From Candidatus Omnitrophota bacterium (lineage in GTDB: Bacteria; Omnitrophota; Gorgyraeia; JAUYCX01): a stretch of DNA of 64,000 bases. Positions 8,727 to 16,781 of this stretch are shown here, in pieces. Location of the stretch: the NCBI GenBank assembly GCA_030692045.1, contig JAUYCX010000035.1, positions 124,001 to 188,000 of the forward strand, in the 5' to 3' direction. The notes beneath the pieces were generated by a model. The model did not search any database and had not been told where the DNA came from. It was given only the letters and a program-made list of their open reading frames with translations. Each line of letters opens with the position of its first letter. Position 1 is the first letter of the stretch. A program made the translations under genes and the position numbers.

Positions 8727-9590
8727 ATGGCAGAGCCCGTATTTGCAGAATTAAGGTTTGATGCCTATTCGCCAAAAGAAATCGCCGCGCGCATTGAAAC
8801 AATAGGTATTGGCAAAGCAAACTTGAATCTTCTAACAAAATTGACATTGTCTATACTGGCGGGAGTATTTATTGCGTTTGGCGCAGTATTATTTACGCTT
8901 GTGGTGCATGATTCTAAGTTTAGTTTTGGAATCACGCAACTTATAGGCGGGCTTTCTTTTTGCTTAGGACTCATATTAGTAGTTGTAGCTGGTGCAGAGT
9001 TATTTACAGGCAATAACCTTCTGGTAATGGCATTTGTTTCCAGGAAAATTACTTTGTACCAATTATTAAGGAACTGGACAATTGTTTATATAGGAAATTT
9101 CATAGGCGCAATTTCAATAGCCCTGTGGATTTACCTTGCTCGTCAGTGGGAGATGGATAATGCCTTAGTTGGCGCAAAGGCGCTTTTGATAGCAAATGCT
9201 AAGGTAAGCCTTCCTTTTCTAGTGGCTTTTTCCCGGGGAGTTTTATGTAATGCTTTGGTGTGTCTTGCGGTGTGGTTGTGTATGAGCGGCCGTAGCACTA
9301 CAGATAAGATACTCGCTATAATTTTTCCCATTACGGCATTTGTTGCGCTGGGATTTGAGCATAGTGTTGCAAATATGTATTTTATTCCCATGGGGCTTCT
9401 GTTAAAGAATGATGCTTCGGTTTTACAAGCAGTAGCAACAATGACAGGAAAGACAATCGATTTTTCTGGATTAACTGCTCAGACCCTTTTAGTTAATAAC
9501 CTGTTACCCGTAACCCTGGGAAATATTGTGGGCGGGGGAGTATTGGTTGGTCTGGTGTATTGGTTTGTTTATCTCCGGCATAAAAAATAA
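8727..9590 (+). CDS. Formate/nitrite transporter family channel (FocA-like)
   Basis: The 287-residue membrane protein has about six helices and family features: an N-terminal amphipathic region (AYSPKEIAARIETIG), a glycine-rich AGAELFTGNN segment, and RGVLCNALVCLAVW followed by GFEHSVANMYFIPMG. These match FocA/FNT pentameric channels for formate and similar small anions. It lies 18 nt before the formate dehydrogenase gene, so formate is the most likely substrate. It could work as importer or exporter depending on the direction of the dehydrogenase. Confidence 0.9.
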   Translation: MAEPVFAELRFDAYSPKEIAARIETIGIGKANLNLLTKLTLSILAGVFIAFGAVLFTLVVHDSKFSFGITQLIGGLSFCLGLILVVVAGAELFTGNNLLVMAFVSRKITLYQLLRNWTIVYIGNFIGAISIALWIYLARQWEMDNALVGAKALLIANAKVSLPFLVAFSRGVLCNALVCLAVWLCMSGRSTTDKILAIIFPITAFVALGFEHSVANMYFIPMGLLLKNDASVLQAVATMTGKTIDFSGLTAQTLLVNNLLPVTLGNIVGGGVLVGLVYWFVYLRHKK

Positions 9591-9608
9591 TAAAAGGATT
9601 TTCATTCG

Positions 9609-11636
9609 ATGATAAAAAGGGTGTTAACTACTTGCCCATATTGCGGCGTAGGTTGTGGTTTTTATTTAGATGTGCGCGATGGTAAAATAGTGGGCGTGAT
9701 TCCCTCGCACTCCAATTCTGTTTCTAAAGGCTATCTTTGTGTAAAAGGTTGGCATGCCCATGAGCCAGTGCAGCATCCTGACCGCTTAAAAAAGCCGCTA
9801 ATTAAACAGAACGGCAAATTTAAAGAGGCCTCCTGGGATACAGCCTTAGATTACGTTGCTAAAAGACTTAAAGAGATAAAAGATAAATACGGCCCAGACG
9901 CATTAGCAGTTTGCGCTTCGGCACGCTGTACAAATGAAGAGAATTTTCTGATGATGAAGTTTGCCCGGGCAGTTTTAGGAACTAACAATATAGACCACTG
10001 CGCACGCACTTGTCATTCAGCAACTGTATCTGGCCTAAACCAATCTTTTGGTTCAGGGGCAAGCACAAATTCATATGATGAACTTCCCCTTATGGATTGT
10101 ATTTTGATTATTGGTTCAAATCCCACTGAGGCGCATCCTATAGTTGGCTGGAGGGTTAGAACAGCTATTGATAACGGCGCAAAGATTATAGTCTGCGATC
10201 CCCGACGGATATTGCCTGCAGAAAATGCTGATATTTTTATCCAGCACTATCCCGGCACAGATATACCCCTCGTAAATGCGATGATAAATTATATTGTAAA
10301 AGAAAATTTACACGATAAAGAATTTATAAAAGACAGGACAGAGGGATTTGATAAACTTTGGGAAGTGGTAAAGGATTATAGTCCAGAATCAGTAGAAGGC
10401 GTATCTGGCGTCAAGGCCTCTCTTATAAAAGAGGCAGCTAAACTTTATGCCACAAGCTTAAGAAGTTGTATAATGTACTCTTTGGGGATTACAGAGCATA
10501 TAGTCGGAACAGACAATGTCATGGCTATGGCTAATTTGGCTATGGTTTGTGGTCATGTGGCAAAGGAATTTTCTGGCCTATATCCCATGAGAGGACAAAA
10601 TAATGTGCAGGGCGCATGCGATATGGGTGCTTTGCCTAATGTATATTCAGGATATCAACCAGTCACAGATGAAGCGGCTCGCAAGAAATTCGAAACTGCC
10701 TGGGGCGTTAAGTTACCATCTTTCGCAGGGCTTACTCTGACAGATATGATGCTTAAAGCAATTGAAGGTTCCTTAAAATGTTTTTACATAATAGGCGAAG
10801 ACCAATTACGCACAGACCCTGATACGCATATGATAGAGCGGGCTTTGGATAGTTTAGAGTTTTTAGTGATTCAAGAGATTTTTTTAAGCGAGACTGCCAA
10901 AAAGGCAGATGTGGTTTTACCGGGTGCTTCTTTTGCTGAAAAGGAAGGTACATTTACCTGCGCTGAACGCAGATTCCAAAGAGTAAGACCTGCGATTGAG
11001 CCTATTTCCGGCAAGACAGACGCAGATATAATTGCCGAACTTTCAAGACGCTTGGGATACGATATGGAGTCAGGGCCAAAGAAGGTTTGCGATGAGATGG
11101 CCTCTTTGACTCCTTTATTTGCGGGTGTGAGTTTTGAGAGGTTAGAAGAAAATGGCCTGCAGTGGCCAGTGCCTACGAAAGACCATCCCGGTACGCCTGT
11201 TGTCCATCTTGGTAAATTTATAAGAGGACTTGGCAAATTCGTACCCGTTAAACATAAACCACCGGCTGAAGTTCCTGATAAAGATTACCCTTTTATTTTA
11301 AGCACAGGCAGGATACTTTTTCATTATAATACGGGTACTATGACCAGAAGGGTAGCAAATTTATTCAGGGAATATCCGCGTAACTTCATCCAAATAAATT
11401 CAGATGATGCTCAAAGGCTGGGGATAAAAAAACGCGAAAAGGTAAGAGTAGAGACTCGGAGGGGAAAATTAGAGGTCTTAGCCGAAGTAACAAACAAGAT
11501 AAAACCTGGCGTGTTATGGATGCCTTTTCACTTTTCAAATGAGCCCACGAATGTTTTGACCAATAGCGCATTTGATCCCGTGTGTAAGATAGGAGAATAC
11601 AAGGCCTGCGCCGCTAAGATCGAGAAGATAAAGTGA
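9609..11636 (+). CDS. Formate dehydrogenase catalytic (alpha) subunit, cysteine type
   Basis: The 675-residue molybdopterin enzyme starts with a [4Fe-4S] motif (CPYCGVGC, then GYLCVKG). Cys135-His136 in ARTCHSATVSGLNQSFG corresponds to the Sec-His of E. coli FdhF, so this is a cysteine-containing version and needs no selenocysteine machinery. The C-terminal dinucleotide-binding domain runs from about 555. No Tat signal is present, so it is cytoplasmic. The next two genes encode sulfhydrogenase beta/gamma-like subunits, suggesting electrons from formate go to NAD(P)+ through them, or the reverse. Metal (Mo or W) cannot be told from sequence. Confidence 0.9.
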   Translation: MIKRVLTTCPYCGVGCGFYLDVRDGKIVGVIPSHSNSVSKGYLCVKGWHAHEPVQHPDRLKKPLIKQNGKFKEASWDTALDYVAKRLKEIKDKYGPDALAVCASARCTNEENFLMMKFARAVLGTNNIDHCARTCHSATVSGLNQSFGSGASTNSYDELPLMDCILIIGSNPTEAHPIVGWRVRTAIDNGAKIIVCDPRRILPAENADIFIQHYPGTDIPLVNAMINYIVKENLHDKEFIKDRTEGFDKLWEVVKDYSPESVEGVSGVKASLIKEAAKLYATSLRSCIMYSLGITEHIVGTDNVMAMANLAMVCGHVAKEFSGLYPMRGQNNVQGACDMGALPNVYSGYQPVTDEAARKKFETAWGVKLPSFAGLTLTDMMLKAIEGSLKCFYIIGEDQLRTDPDTHMIERALDSLEFLVIQEIFLSETAKKADVVLPGASFAEKEGTFTCAERRFQRVRPAIEPISGKTDADIIAELSRRLGYDMESGPKKVCDEMASLTPLFAGVSFERLEENGLQWPVPTKDHPGTPVVHLGKFIRGLGKFVPVKHKPPAEVPDKDYPFILSTGRILFHYNTGTMTRRVANLFREYPRNFIQINSDDAQRLGIKKREKVRVETRRGKLEVLAEVTNKIKPGVLWMPFHFSNEPTNVLTNSAFDPVCKIGEYKACAAKIEKIK

Positions 11637-12664
11637 AATTATTATTTATTACTAAAGAAAACTTAAAAATTCTTATTTGCGAATTAAAGAAAACCTGCGA
11701 TGAGTTCATCGCGCCTAAGAAAGAGCATTTAGACGATATTGTTTTCGCTGATACAAAAGACGGCGATGGACAATTGTTAGGCTACGATGGTAATTCGGTG
11801 ATATCTCCCAGAGCATTTTTGTTGCCGCAAACCGAACCACTATTTGAAATAAAATCTGCAGAGGATTGTGGTTTTTCTACAATAGAGGATAAAAAGAAAC
11901 GAATATTTTACGGTGTGCGGCCATGCGATATAAAGGCGCTTATGCTTATGCGTAAGTTTTTTCTTGATGGTTTTGTTGATGAATTTTATAAGGAAAAAAT
12001 AAACAATTCCATGTTTATTGCCCTTGCCTGTACAAAGCGCTGTTCTAAAGGATCATTCTGTTATGAGATGAATGCAGGGCCTCAGGCAAAAGAGGGTTTT
12101 GATTTACAACTTGTTGCATTAAGCAAAGGATATCTTGTGGAACTCGGTTCAAAAAAGGGCAGGCAGATAGTAAAGAAGAATAATAAATTATTTACTAAGG
12201 CAATACCTTTATATGTTAAAGAGTTAAAAGAAATACTTCGTGATTTTACAAAGAAAGCAAAGAGGATTGACTATGAAAAAGTTGCTAAGATAATGAGACA
12301 AGATAGAGTTAAAGAATCAGTATGGGATGATATAGGTCTGCGCTGTGTAGTTTGTTCAGGGTGCATAACCTTATGCCCGACGTGCAGTTGTTTTAGTATT
12401 GCAGATAGATTAAATGGAGATAAAGGCATTCGCTTTAGATATTGCGATGGTTGTCCTTATGCTGGCTTTACAAGAATGGCAGGAGATAATATGCCAGAGT
12501 CTCTGCATAAAGACCATATCCGCAGGTTCTTTGAACATAAACTTAACCTGGATGTAGAGCGCTATGGAACGTCCAGCTGCGTTGGCTGCGCAAGGTGTAT
12601 CCAGACTTGCCCCGGTAATATAAGCATAAAAAAATTTATGGAAAAGGTAACAGGAAGCGCATAA
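11633..12664 (+). CDS. Iron-sulfur electron-transfer subunit, HydB/AsrA (sulfhydrogenase beta) type
   Basis: The 343-residue protein starts with GTG overlapping the fdh stop (GTGA). The N-terminal two thirds are the HydB/AsrA-type domain (YGVRPCDIKALMLM is characteristic). The C-terminal third has cysteine groups CVVCSGCITLCPTC and CVGCARCIQTCPG for two [4Fe-4S] clusters, with CDGC between them. In sulfhydrogenases and anaerobic sulfite reductase this subunit links the catalytic unit to the flavin subunit. Here it is paired with formate dehydrogenase, which makes it the likely wire from the enzyme to the next gene's product. Confidence 0.85.
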   Translation: MKLLFITKENLKILICELKKTCDEFIAPKKEHLDDIVFADTKDGDGQLLGYDGNSVISPRAFLLPQTEPLFEIKSAEDCGFSTIEDKKKRIFYGVRPCDIKALMLMRKFFLDGFVDEFYKEKINNSMFIALACTKRCSKGSFCYEMNAGPQAKEGFDLQLVALSKGYLVELGSKKGRQIVKKNNKLFTKAIPLYVKELKEILRDFTKKAKRIDYEKVAKIMRQDRVKESVWDDIGLRCVVCSGCITLCPTCSCFSIADRLNGDKGIRFRYCDGCPYAGFTRMAGDNMPESLHKDHIRRFFEHKLNLDVERYGTSSCVGCARCIQTCPGNISIKKFMEKVTGSA

Positions 12665-13482
12665 TGAAAAATGAATATTTACCCAGAAGGGCTGTTATTG
12701 AAACCATTGTTGATGATACGCCAGATACCAAAACCTTTACCCTGCGTCTAATAGATAAAGGCAACATAAGATATAAGCCAGGGCAGTTTTTGATGCTGTC
12801 TTTAGCTGGTTTTGGTGAGGCGCCATTTACCTTTGCATCCTGCCCAAACTCTAACAACAGATTTCAAGTCTCCATAAGAAGGGTAGGAACGCTTACCAAT
12901 GCTTTGCACAAGCTAAGAGAAAAAGATATTGTGGGAGTGAGAGCCTCCTACGGAAATACCTTCCCTTTAGATAAGATAAAAAATAAAGATATTCTTTTTG
13001 TTGCCGGGGGATGCGGAATTGCTCCGCTTCGTTCACTTATTCAGTATGTTTTCAAAAATAGAAAAGATTATGGCAGAATAGAAATTATCTATGGCTGCCG
13101 CAGCCCCAAAGACATATTCTATAAAGATGAAATAAAATCTTGGCAGAATAAAACTAACAGCAATGTTCATCTTACGGTAGACGAACCTGATGCCTCTTGG
13201 GCGGGGACATGTGGGGTAGTCTGCGTGTTATTACCCAAAATAAAATTAAATCCTAAGACAGCTATGGTTTTTTTATGCGGGCCTTCGATTATGATTAAGT
13301 TTGCAATTAAGGATATATTAAAGTTGGGGTTTAAAGAGCGCAATATCTACGCTTCGCTAGAGCGGTATATGAAATGCGGCATAGGTAAATGCGGCCATTG
13401 TTATATAAAAGGAAAATATATTTGTTTGGATGGCCCAAATTTTTCTTATGTTCAAATGAGAAAATTAGGTATAGAGGCATGA
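12664..13482 (+). CDS. FAD/NAD(P)-binding oxidoreductase subunit, HydG/AsrB (sulfhydrogenase gamma) type
   Basis: The 272-residue flavoprotein of the ferredoxin-reductase superfamily has an FAD domain at about residues 1-100 (KPGQFLMLSLAG, APFTFAS). The NAD(P) domain begins near residue 110 (FVAGGCGIAPLRSLI) and runs to CGPSIMIKFA. A C-terminal [2Fe-2S] site is visible (CGIGKCGHCYIKGKYIC). It starts on the stop of the HydB-like gene. The three subunits together look like a soluble NAD(P)-linked formate dehydrogenase. Whether NAD or NADP is used is not readable. Confidence 0.87.
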   Translation: MKNEYLPRRAVIETIVDDTPDTKTFTLRLIDKGNIRYKPGQFLMLSLAGFGEAPFTFASCPNSNNRFQVSIRRVGTLTNALHKLREKDIVGVRASYGNTFPLDKIKNKDILFVAGGCGIAPLRSLIQYVFKNRKDYGRIEIIYGCRSPKDIFYKDEIKSWQNKTNSNVHLTVDEPDASWAGTCGVVCVLLPKIKLNPKTAMVFLCGPSIMIKFAIKDILKLGFKERNIYASLERYMKCGIGKCGHCYIKGKYICLDGPNFSYVQMRKLGIEA

Positions 13483-13901
13483 TGAGAACCATTGTTGTCT
13501 CAGGCACAAGAAGCGGCATTGGCAAAACTTTTCTTGCGCAGAAATTATTAAAGCAATTACCTGGCTGGTCTGCGCTTAAGGTTACGGTAAGTAAAAAGAA
13601 TTGTCCGCATGAAAGGAATTGCGGAATTTGCTCTGAAATTAAAAATCCATTTTACATCATAAAGGATAAGCATATAATAAACCAAAAAGGAAAAGATACC
13701 TCCAGGCTCAAATCCGCAGGAGCAAAACAGGTTATTTGGCTTAAAGCTAAGCCCGAAGGATTAAGAAAGGGTTTAAATCAGGCTTTGTCAGAATTTTCCA
13801 ATTGTGAAGGTATAATTATTGAAGGCACCTCTGTCTTAAAATTTATCAAACCAGATTTAAATATCCATATTTATGAAAGAGGAAAACTTAACCTGTGTTA
13901 A
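13479..13901 (+). CDS. MobB-like P-loop NTPase
   Basis: The 140-residue protein has a Walker A loop at its start (VVSGTRSGIGKTFLA) and resembles MobB, the GTP-binding helper of molybdenum cofactor maturation. A CPHERNCGIC segment adds cysteines that might bind a metal. I take the ATG overlapping the flavin-subunit stop (ATGA at 13479). A longer in-frame reading from 13389 would run through the [2Fe-2S] coding part of the previous gene and is unlikely. Function is inferred from the fold and from the surrounding cofactor genes. Confidence 0.75.
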   Translation: MMRTIVVSGTRSGIGKTFLAQKLLKQLPGWSALKVTVSKKNCPHERNCGICSEIKNPFYIIKDKHIINQKGKDTSRLKSAGAKQVIWLKAKPEGLRKGLNQALSEFSNCEGIIIEGTSVLKFIKPDLNIHIYERGKLNLC

Positions 13902-14872
13902 TAGATAGATATAACCGCAGGATTGATTATCTAAGAATATCGGTTACCGATAGATGTAATTTAAGATGCATCTACTGTATGCCCGAATGCGGCATAATTC
14001 ATAAACCGCATAAAGAATTGCTTTCTTTTGAAGAGATTATCGAGATAGTTGCTGTAATGGCTGAATTAGGAATTGACAAAATCCGTTTAACCGGTGGTGA
14101 GCCATTGGTAAGAAAAGATTTGGTTAATCTCATTAATTCTTTAAGCAAGATTAAAAGAATAAAGGATATTTCAATGACTACAAATGGTATTCTTTTGAAA
14201 AGATATGCTAAAGAATTGAAACAAGCAGGGCTTATGAGATTAAATATCAGTTTGGATAGTTTAAGGCAAGATAGATATAAAATAATAACGCGTCAAGGAA
14301 GATTAGAAGATGTGTTAGAGGGTATAAGAGGATCTTTTAAGGTCGGATTTTCTCCCATAAAGATAAATATTTTACTTTTAGAGGATATAGATGAATGCGA
14401 GATTTCTCAATTCCTAAGACTTACAAATGAAAATCCAATTAATCTGCGCTTCTTAGAGTTTATGCCGGTAAATTCATTTTATAAATCAGAGAAGCTTTTT
14501 TCAAGCCAAATGGTTATGGACATAGCCAGAAGATTTCAAGAAGTAGAAGAGACTTCTGTTTATGGAAATGGGCCAGCCAAGGTTTACAAATTTAAGAATG
14601 CTTTGGGTACTTTTGGAATTATTAGCCCAATGAGCCATAAATTCTGCGATACTTGCAATAGGTTAAGGCTTACCTCAGATGGATTATTAAGGTTGTGTTT
14701 GCATTCAGATTTGAAAGTAAACTTGAGAGAGCCATTGAGAAGAGGTTTAAGCCAAGAAGAAATTATCAGACTTATAAAGTTAGCTGTGGAAATAAAACCT
14801 AAGCAACATTTCCTAGATAAAGAAACCATTCTTAAATCTCAAGAATTTTCTATGTGTCAGATAGGGGGATGA
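13895..14872 (+). CDS. moaA: GTP 3',8-cyclase MoaA
   Basis: The 325-residue radical SAM enzyme does the first step of molybdopterin synthesis with MoaC. It shows the SAM cluster CNLRCIYC near residue 22 and the second cluster CDTC...CLHSD in the C-terminal third. It ends in CQIGG, the conserved Gly-Gly tail needed for catalysis. It starts with GTG, overlapping the stop of the MobB-like gene by 7 nt. Length is standard. The stop overlaps the moaC ATG. Confidence 0.96.
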   Translation: MLIDRYNRRIDYLRISVTDRCNLRCIYCMPECGIIHKPHKELLSFEEIIEIVAVMAELGIDKIRLTGGEPLVRKDLVNLINSLSKIKRIKDISMTTNGILLKRYAKELKQAGLMRLNISLDSLRQDRYKIITRQGRLEDVLEGIRGSFKVGFSPIKINILLLEDIDECEISQFLRLTNENPINLRFLEFMPVNSFYKSEKLFSSQMVMDIARRFQEVEETSVYGNGPAKVYKFKNALGTFGIISPMSHKFCDTCNRLRLTSDGLLRLCLHSDLKVNLREPLRRGLSQEEIIRLIKLAVEIKPKQHFLDKETILKSQEFSMCQIGG

Positions 14873-15321
14873 TAAAGCAATATAAAATTAAAATGATAGA
14901 TATTGGTAAAAAGGAAATTACTCAAAGAGAGGCAATTGTTCAGGGCGTTATTTCTCTTAAGCCAGAAATTATAATTGCCATAAAGAAAAAAACTGTTCCC
15001 AAAGGAGATGTTTTAGAGGCGGCAAAGTTAGCCGGTATTCTTGCGGCAAAGAAAACCCCTTTTCTTATTCCCCTGTGCCATCCTATTCCTATAGAATATG
15101 TGCAGATAAATTTTTCTCTCCAGAAAGACAAGATAAAAATAACCACAATTGTGAGAGGCAAGGCAAAAACAGGGGTGGAGATGGAGGCTTTTACAGCCAC
15201 AGCTGTTAGCGCTTTAACTATCTATGATATGTGTAAGGCATTAGATAGGGATATAGTTGTATCTCAGATAAAACTTTTAAAAAAAACCGGTGGAAAAGGT
15301 GGAATGTATGAAAGGAAGTAA
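14869..15321 (+). CDS. moaC: Cyclic pyranopterin monophosphate synthase MoaC
   Basis: The 150-residue protein carries MoaC landmarks: MIDIGKKEITQREA, PLCHPIPIE, GVEMEAFTATAVSALTIYDMCK and the GGKGG tail. It converts the MoaA product to cyclic pyranopterin monophosphate. I use the ATG overlapping the moaA stop (ATGA). A GTG 15 nt upstream is in frame but lacks a clear RBS. No moaD, moaE or moeA gene is in this window, so the later pathway steps must be encoded elsewhere. Confidence 0.95.
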   Translation: MIKQYKIKMIDIGKKEITQREAIVQGVISLKPEIIIAIKKKTVPKGDVLEAAKLAGILAAKKTPFLIPLCHPIPIEYVQINFSLQKDKIKITTIVRGKAKTGVEMEAFTATAVSALTIYDMCKALDRDIVVSQIKLLKKTGGKGGMYERK

Positions 15322-15760
15322 CCAGAGAGGCATAATTTTTGCTGTATCTATATCAGAAAATAAGGGAACAAAAAAAATCAATGTTGCTTCTGCAAGATTA
15401 AAAAAAGATTTTGGAATTTTGGGAGATGCTCATGCAGGAGATAAGCATAGACAAGTAAGTCTTTTGGCTATGGAATCAATTGAGAAGATGAGGCAAAAGG
15501 GTTTAAAGGTTAAGCCAGGAGATTTTGCAGAAAATATAACTACGCAAGGAATAGATTTGTTAAAATTAAACATAGGTTCAAAAATAAAGTTAGGCAAGGT
15601 AGCCATTTTAGAACTTACTCAGATTGGAAAGGAATGCCATACAAGATGCAACATTTATTACCAAGCTGGTGATTGTGTTATGCCACGCGAGGGTGTATTT
15701 ACCCGGGTTTTAAAGGCTGGAGTTATTAAACCCAATGATGAAATAGGTGTAATAGAATAG
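15308..15760 (+). CDS. MOSC domain protein
   Basis: The 150-residue single MOSC domain protein has landmarks GILGDAHAGDKHRQVSLLA, KPGDFAENITTQGIDL, LGKVAILELTQIGKECHTRC and the MPREGVFTRVL ending. The conserved cysteine (GKECH) is the proposed sulfur carrier or cofactor ligand. Stand-alone bacterial MOSC proteins of this type commonly sit beside moaC and mog, as here, but their exact reaction is unclear. The ATG chosen has a GGTGGA RBS 5 nt upstream. A TTG 18 nt further upstream is in frame but less likely. Confidence 0.88.
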   Translation: MKGSNQRGIIFAVSISENKGTKKINVASARLKKDFGILGDAHAGDKHRQVSLLAMESIEKMRQKGLKVKPGDFAENITTQGIDLLKLNIGSKIKLGKVAILELTQIGKECHTRCNIYYQAGDCVMPREGVFTRVLKAGVIKPNDEIGVIE

Positions 15761-16258
15761 ATGCACAAACCCGAAAATGAAATCTACAAAGTTGCAGTTT
15801 TAACCATTAGTGATAAATGCTCAAAAGGCCAAAGGCAAGACCAAACTGGAAAGATTTGCCAAGAACTTATTAAAAGCCTTCCTGCGCAGGTTCTTCAATA
15901 TGAGATTATTCCCGACGAGCTTGAAATAATTAAGGAAAAACTTATTTTTTATTGCGACAATCTTAAGCTAGATTTAGTTTTAACTAACGGCGGCACTGGT
16001 TTTACTAGCCGGGATGTAACTCCTGAAGCAACCAAGCTTGTTTTAGAAAAAGAGGTTCCGGGAATTCCCGAGGCAATGCGTATGGAATGTTTTAAATTTA
16101 CCAAGAGAGCAATGCTCTCTCGCTCAGTCTCGGGAATTAGGGGCAAGACTTTAATTATTAATTTACCGGGAAGCACTAAAGGGGCTAAGGAATCATTAGA
16201 GGTAATATTAGATGGTTTAGCGCATGGATTGGATATGATAGCAGAAAGGGAGCACTAA
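15761..16258 (+). CDS. mog: Molybdopterin adenylyltransferase (MogA/MoaB family)
   Basis: The 165-residue protein starts directly after the MOSC stop. Family motifs are clear: VAVLTISDKCSKG, the molybdopterin-binding TNGGTGFTSRDVTPEAT, and INLPGSTKGAKESLE. It adenylates molybdopterin before metal insertion by MoeA, which is not encoded in this window. The single-domain length fits MogA. Gene order moaA-moaC-MOSC-mog is common in anaerobes. Confidence 0.92.
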   Translation: MHKPENEIYKVAVLTISDKCSKGQRQDQTGKICQELIKSLPAQVLQYEIIPDELEIIKEKLIFYCDNLKLDLVLTNGGTGFTSRDVTPEATKLVLEKEVPGIPEAMRMECFKFTKRAMLSRSVSGIRGKTLIINLPGSTKGAKESLEVILDGLAHGLDMIAEREH

Positions 16259-16259
16259 G

Positions 16260-16781
16260 ATGATTTTGATTAACTTATTTTTTGTATTTTTAAGAGTAGG
16301 TTTATTTGCAATTGGTGGTGCCTATAGTTTTTTACCACTTATTGAAAAAGAGGTAGTTCAAAGATATCAATGGTTAACCAAAGAAGAATTTTTAGATGTT
16401 TTAGGAATTGTTAAGGTATTTCCTGGCGCAATTTCTATTAAGTTTGCCACCTACACAGGATACAAGATAGGCGGCTTAGCCGGTGCAATACTTGCTAATC
16501 TGGGAAATATTTTAGCGCCAGTCTTGTTTATAGTTTTTGCCTCAATTATTTATTTGAAATATAAAGATAACCACATTTTTAAATCTGCTTTTGATGCAAT
16601 TAGGTTATCAATTTTTGCAATGATTATTGCTGTTGCTTTTCAGACTATTAATCTCTCAAATTTAATCCAAATAAAAAGCCTTTTGATAATTGTTGCATCA
16701 TTTATTATTTTCTTTTATACAAAAATTAATCCCGCAATTATTATTATTTTGGCAGGAATAACAGGAGTTATTCTTAGGTAA
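16260..16781 (+). CDS. Chromate transporter family (CHR) membrane protein, single half-size copy
   Basis: The 173-residue membrane protein has the CHR family start FFVFLRVGLFAIGGAYSFLPLIEKEVV and the FPGAISIKFATYTGY segment, followed by further hydrophobic helices. It is a half-size (short-chain) CHR protein. Such proteins usually occur as two adjacent genes that act together, but no partner is seen here. It sits 2 nt after mog and 1 nt overlapping the kinase, inside a molybdenum cofactor operon. Transport of another oxyanion such as molybdate or tungstate is possible but is inference only. Confidence 0.8.
   Translation: MILINLFFVFLRVGLFAIGGAYSFLPLIEKEVVQRYQWLTKEEFLDVLGIVKVFPGAISIKFATYTGYKIGGLAGAILANLGNILAPVLFIVFASIIYLKYKDNHIFKSAFDAIRLSIFAMIIAVAFQTINLSNLIQIKSLLIIVASFIIFFYTKINPAIIIILAGITGVILR

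Noticed and set aside
9996-10030. Selenocysteine (in-frame TGA) in formate dehydrogenase
   Set aside because: The active-site codon at 10011-10013 is TGT (Cys135), and the frame is open with no TGA there.
13389-13478. Longer start for the MobB-like gene
   Set aside because: It runs in another frame across the [2Fe-2S] coding region of the flavin subunit, while an ATGA-coupled start at 13479 places the P-loop at the normal position.
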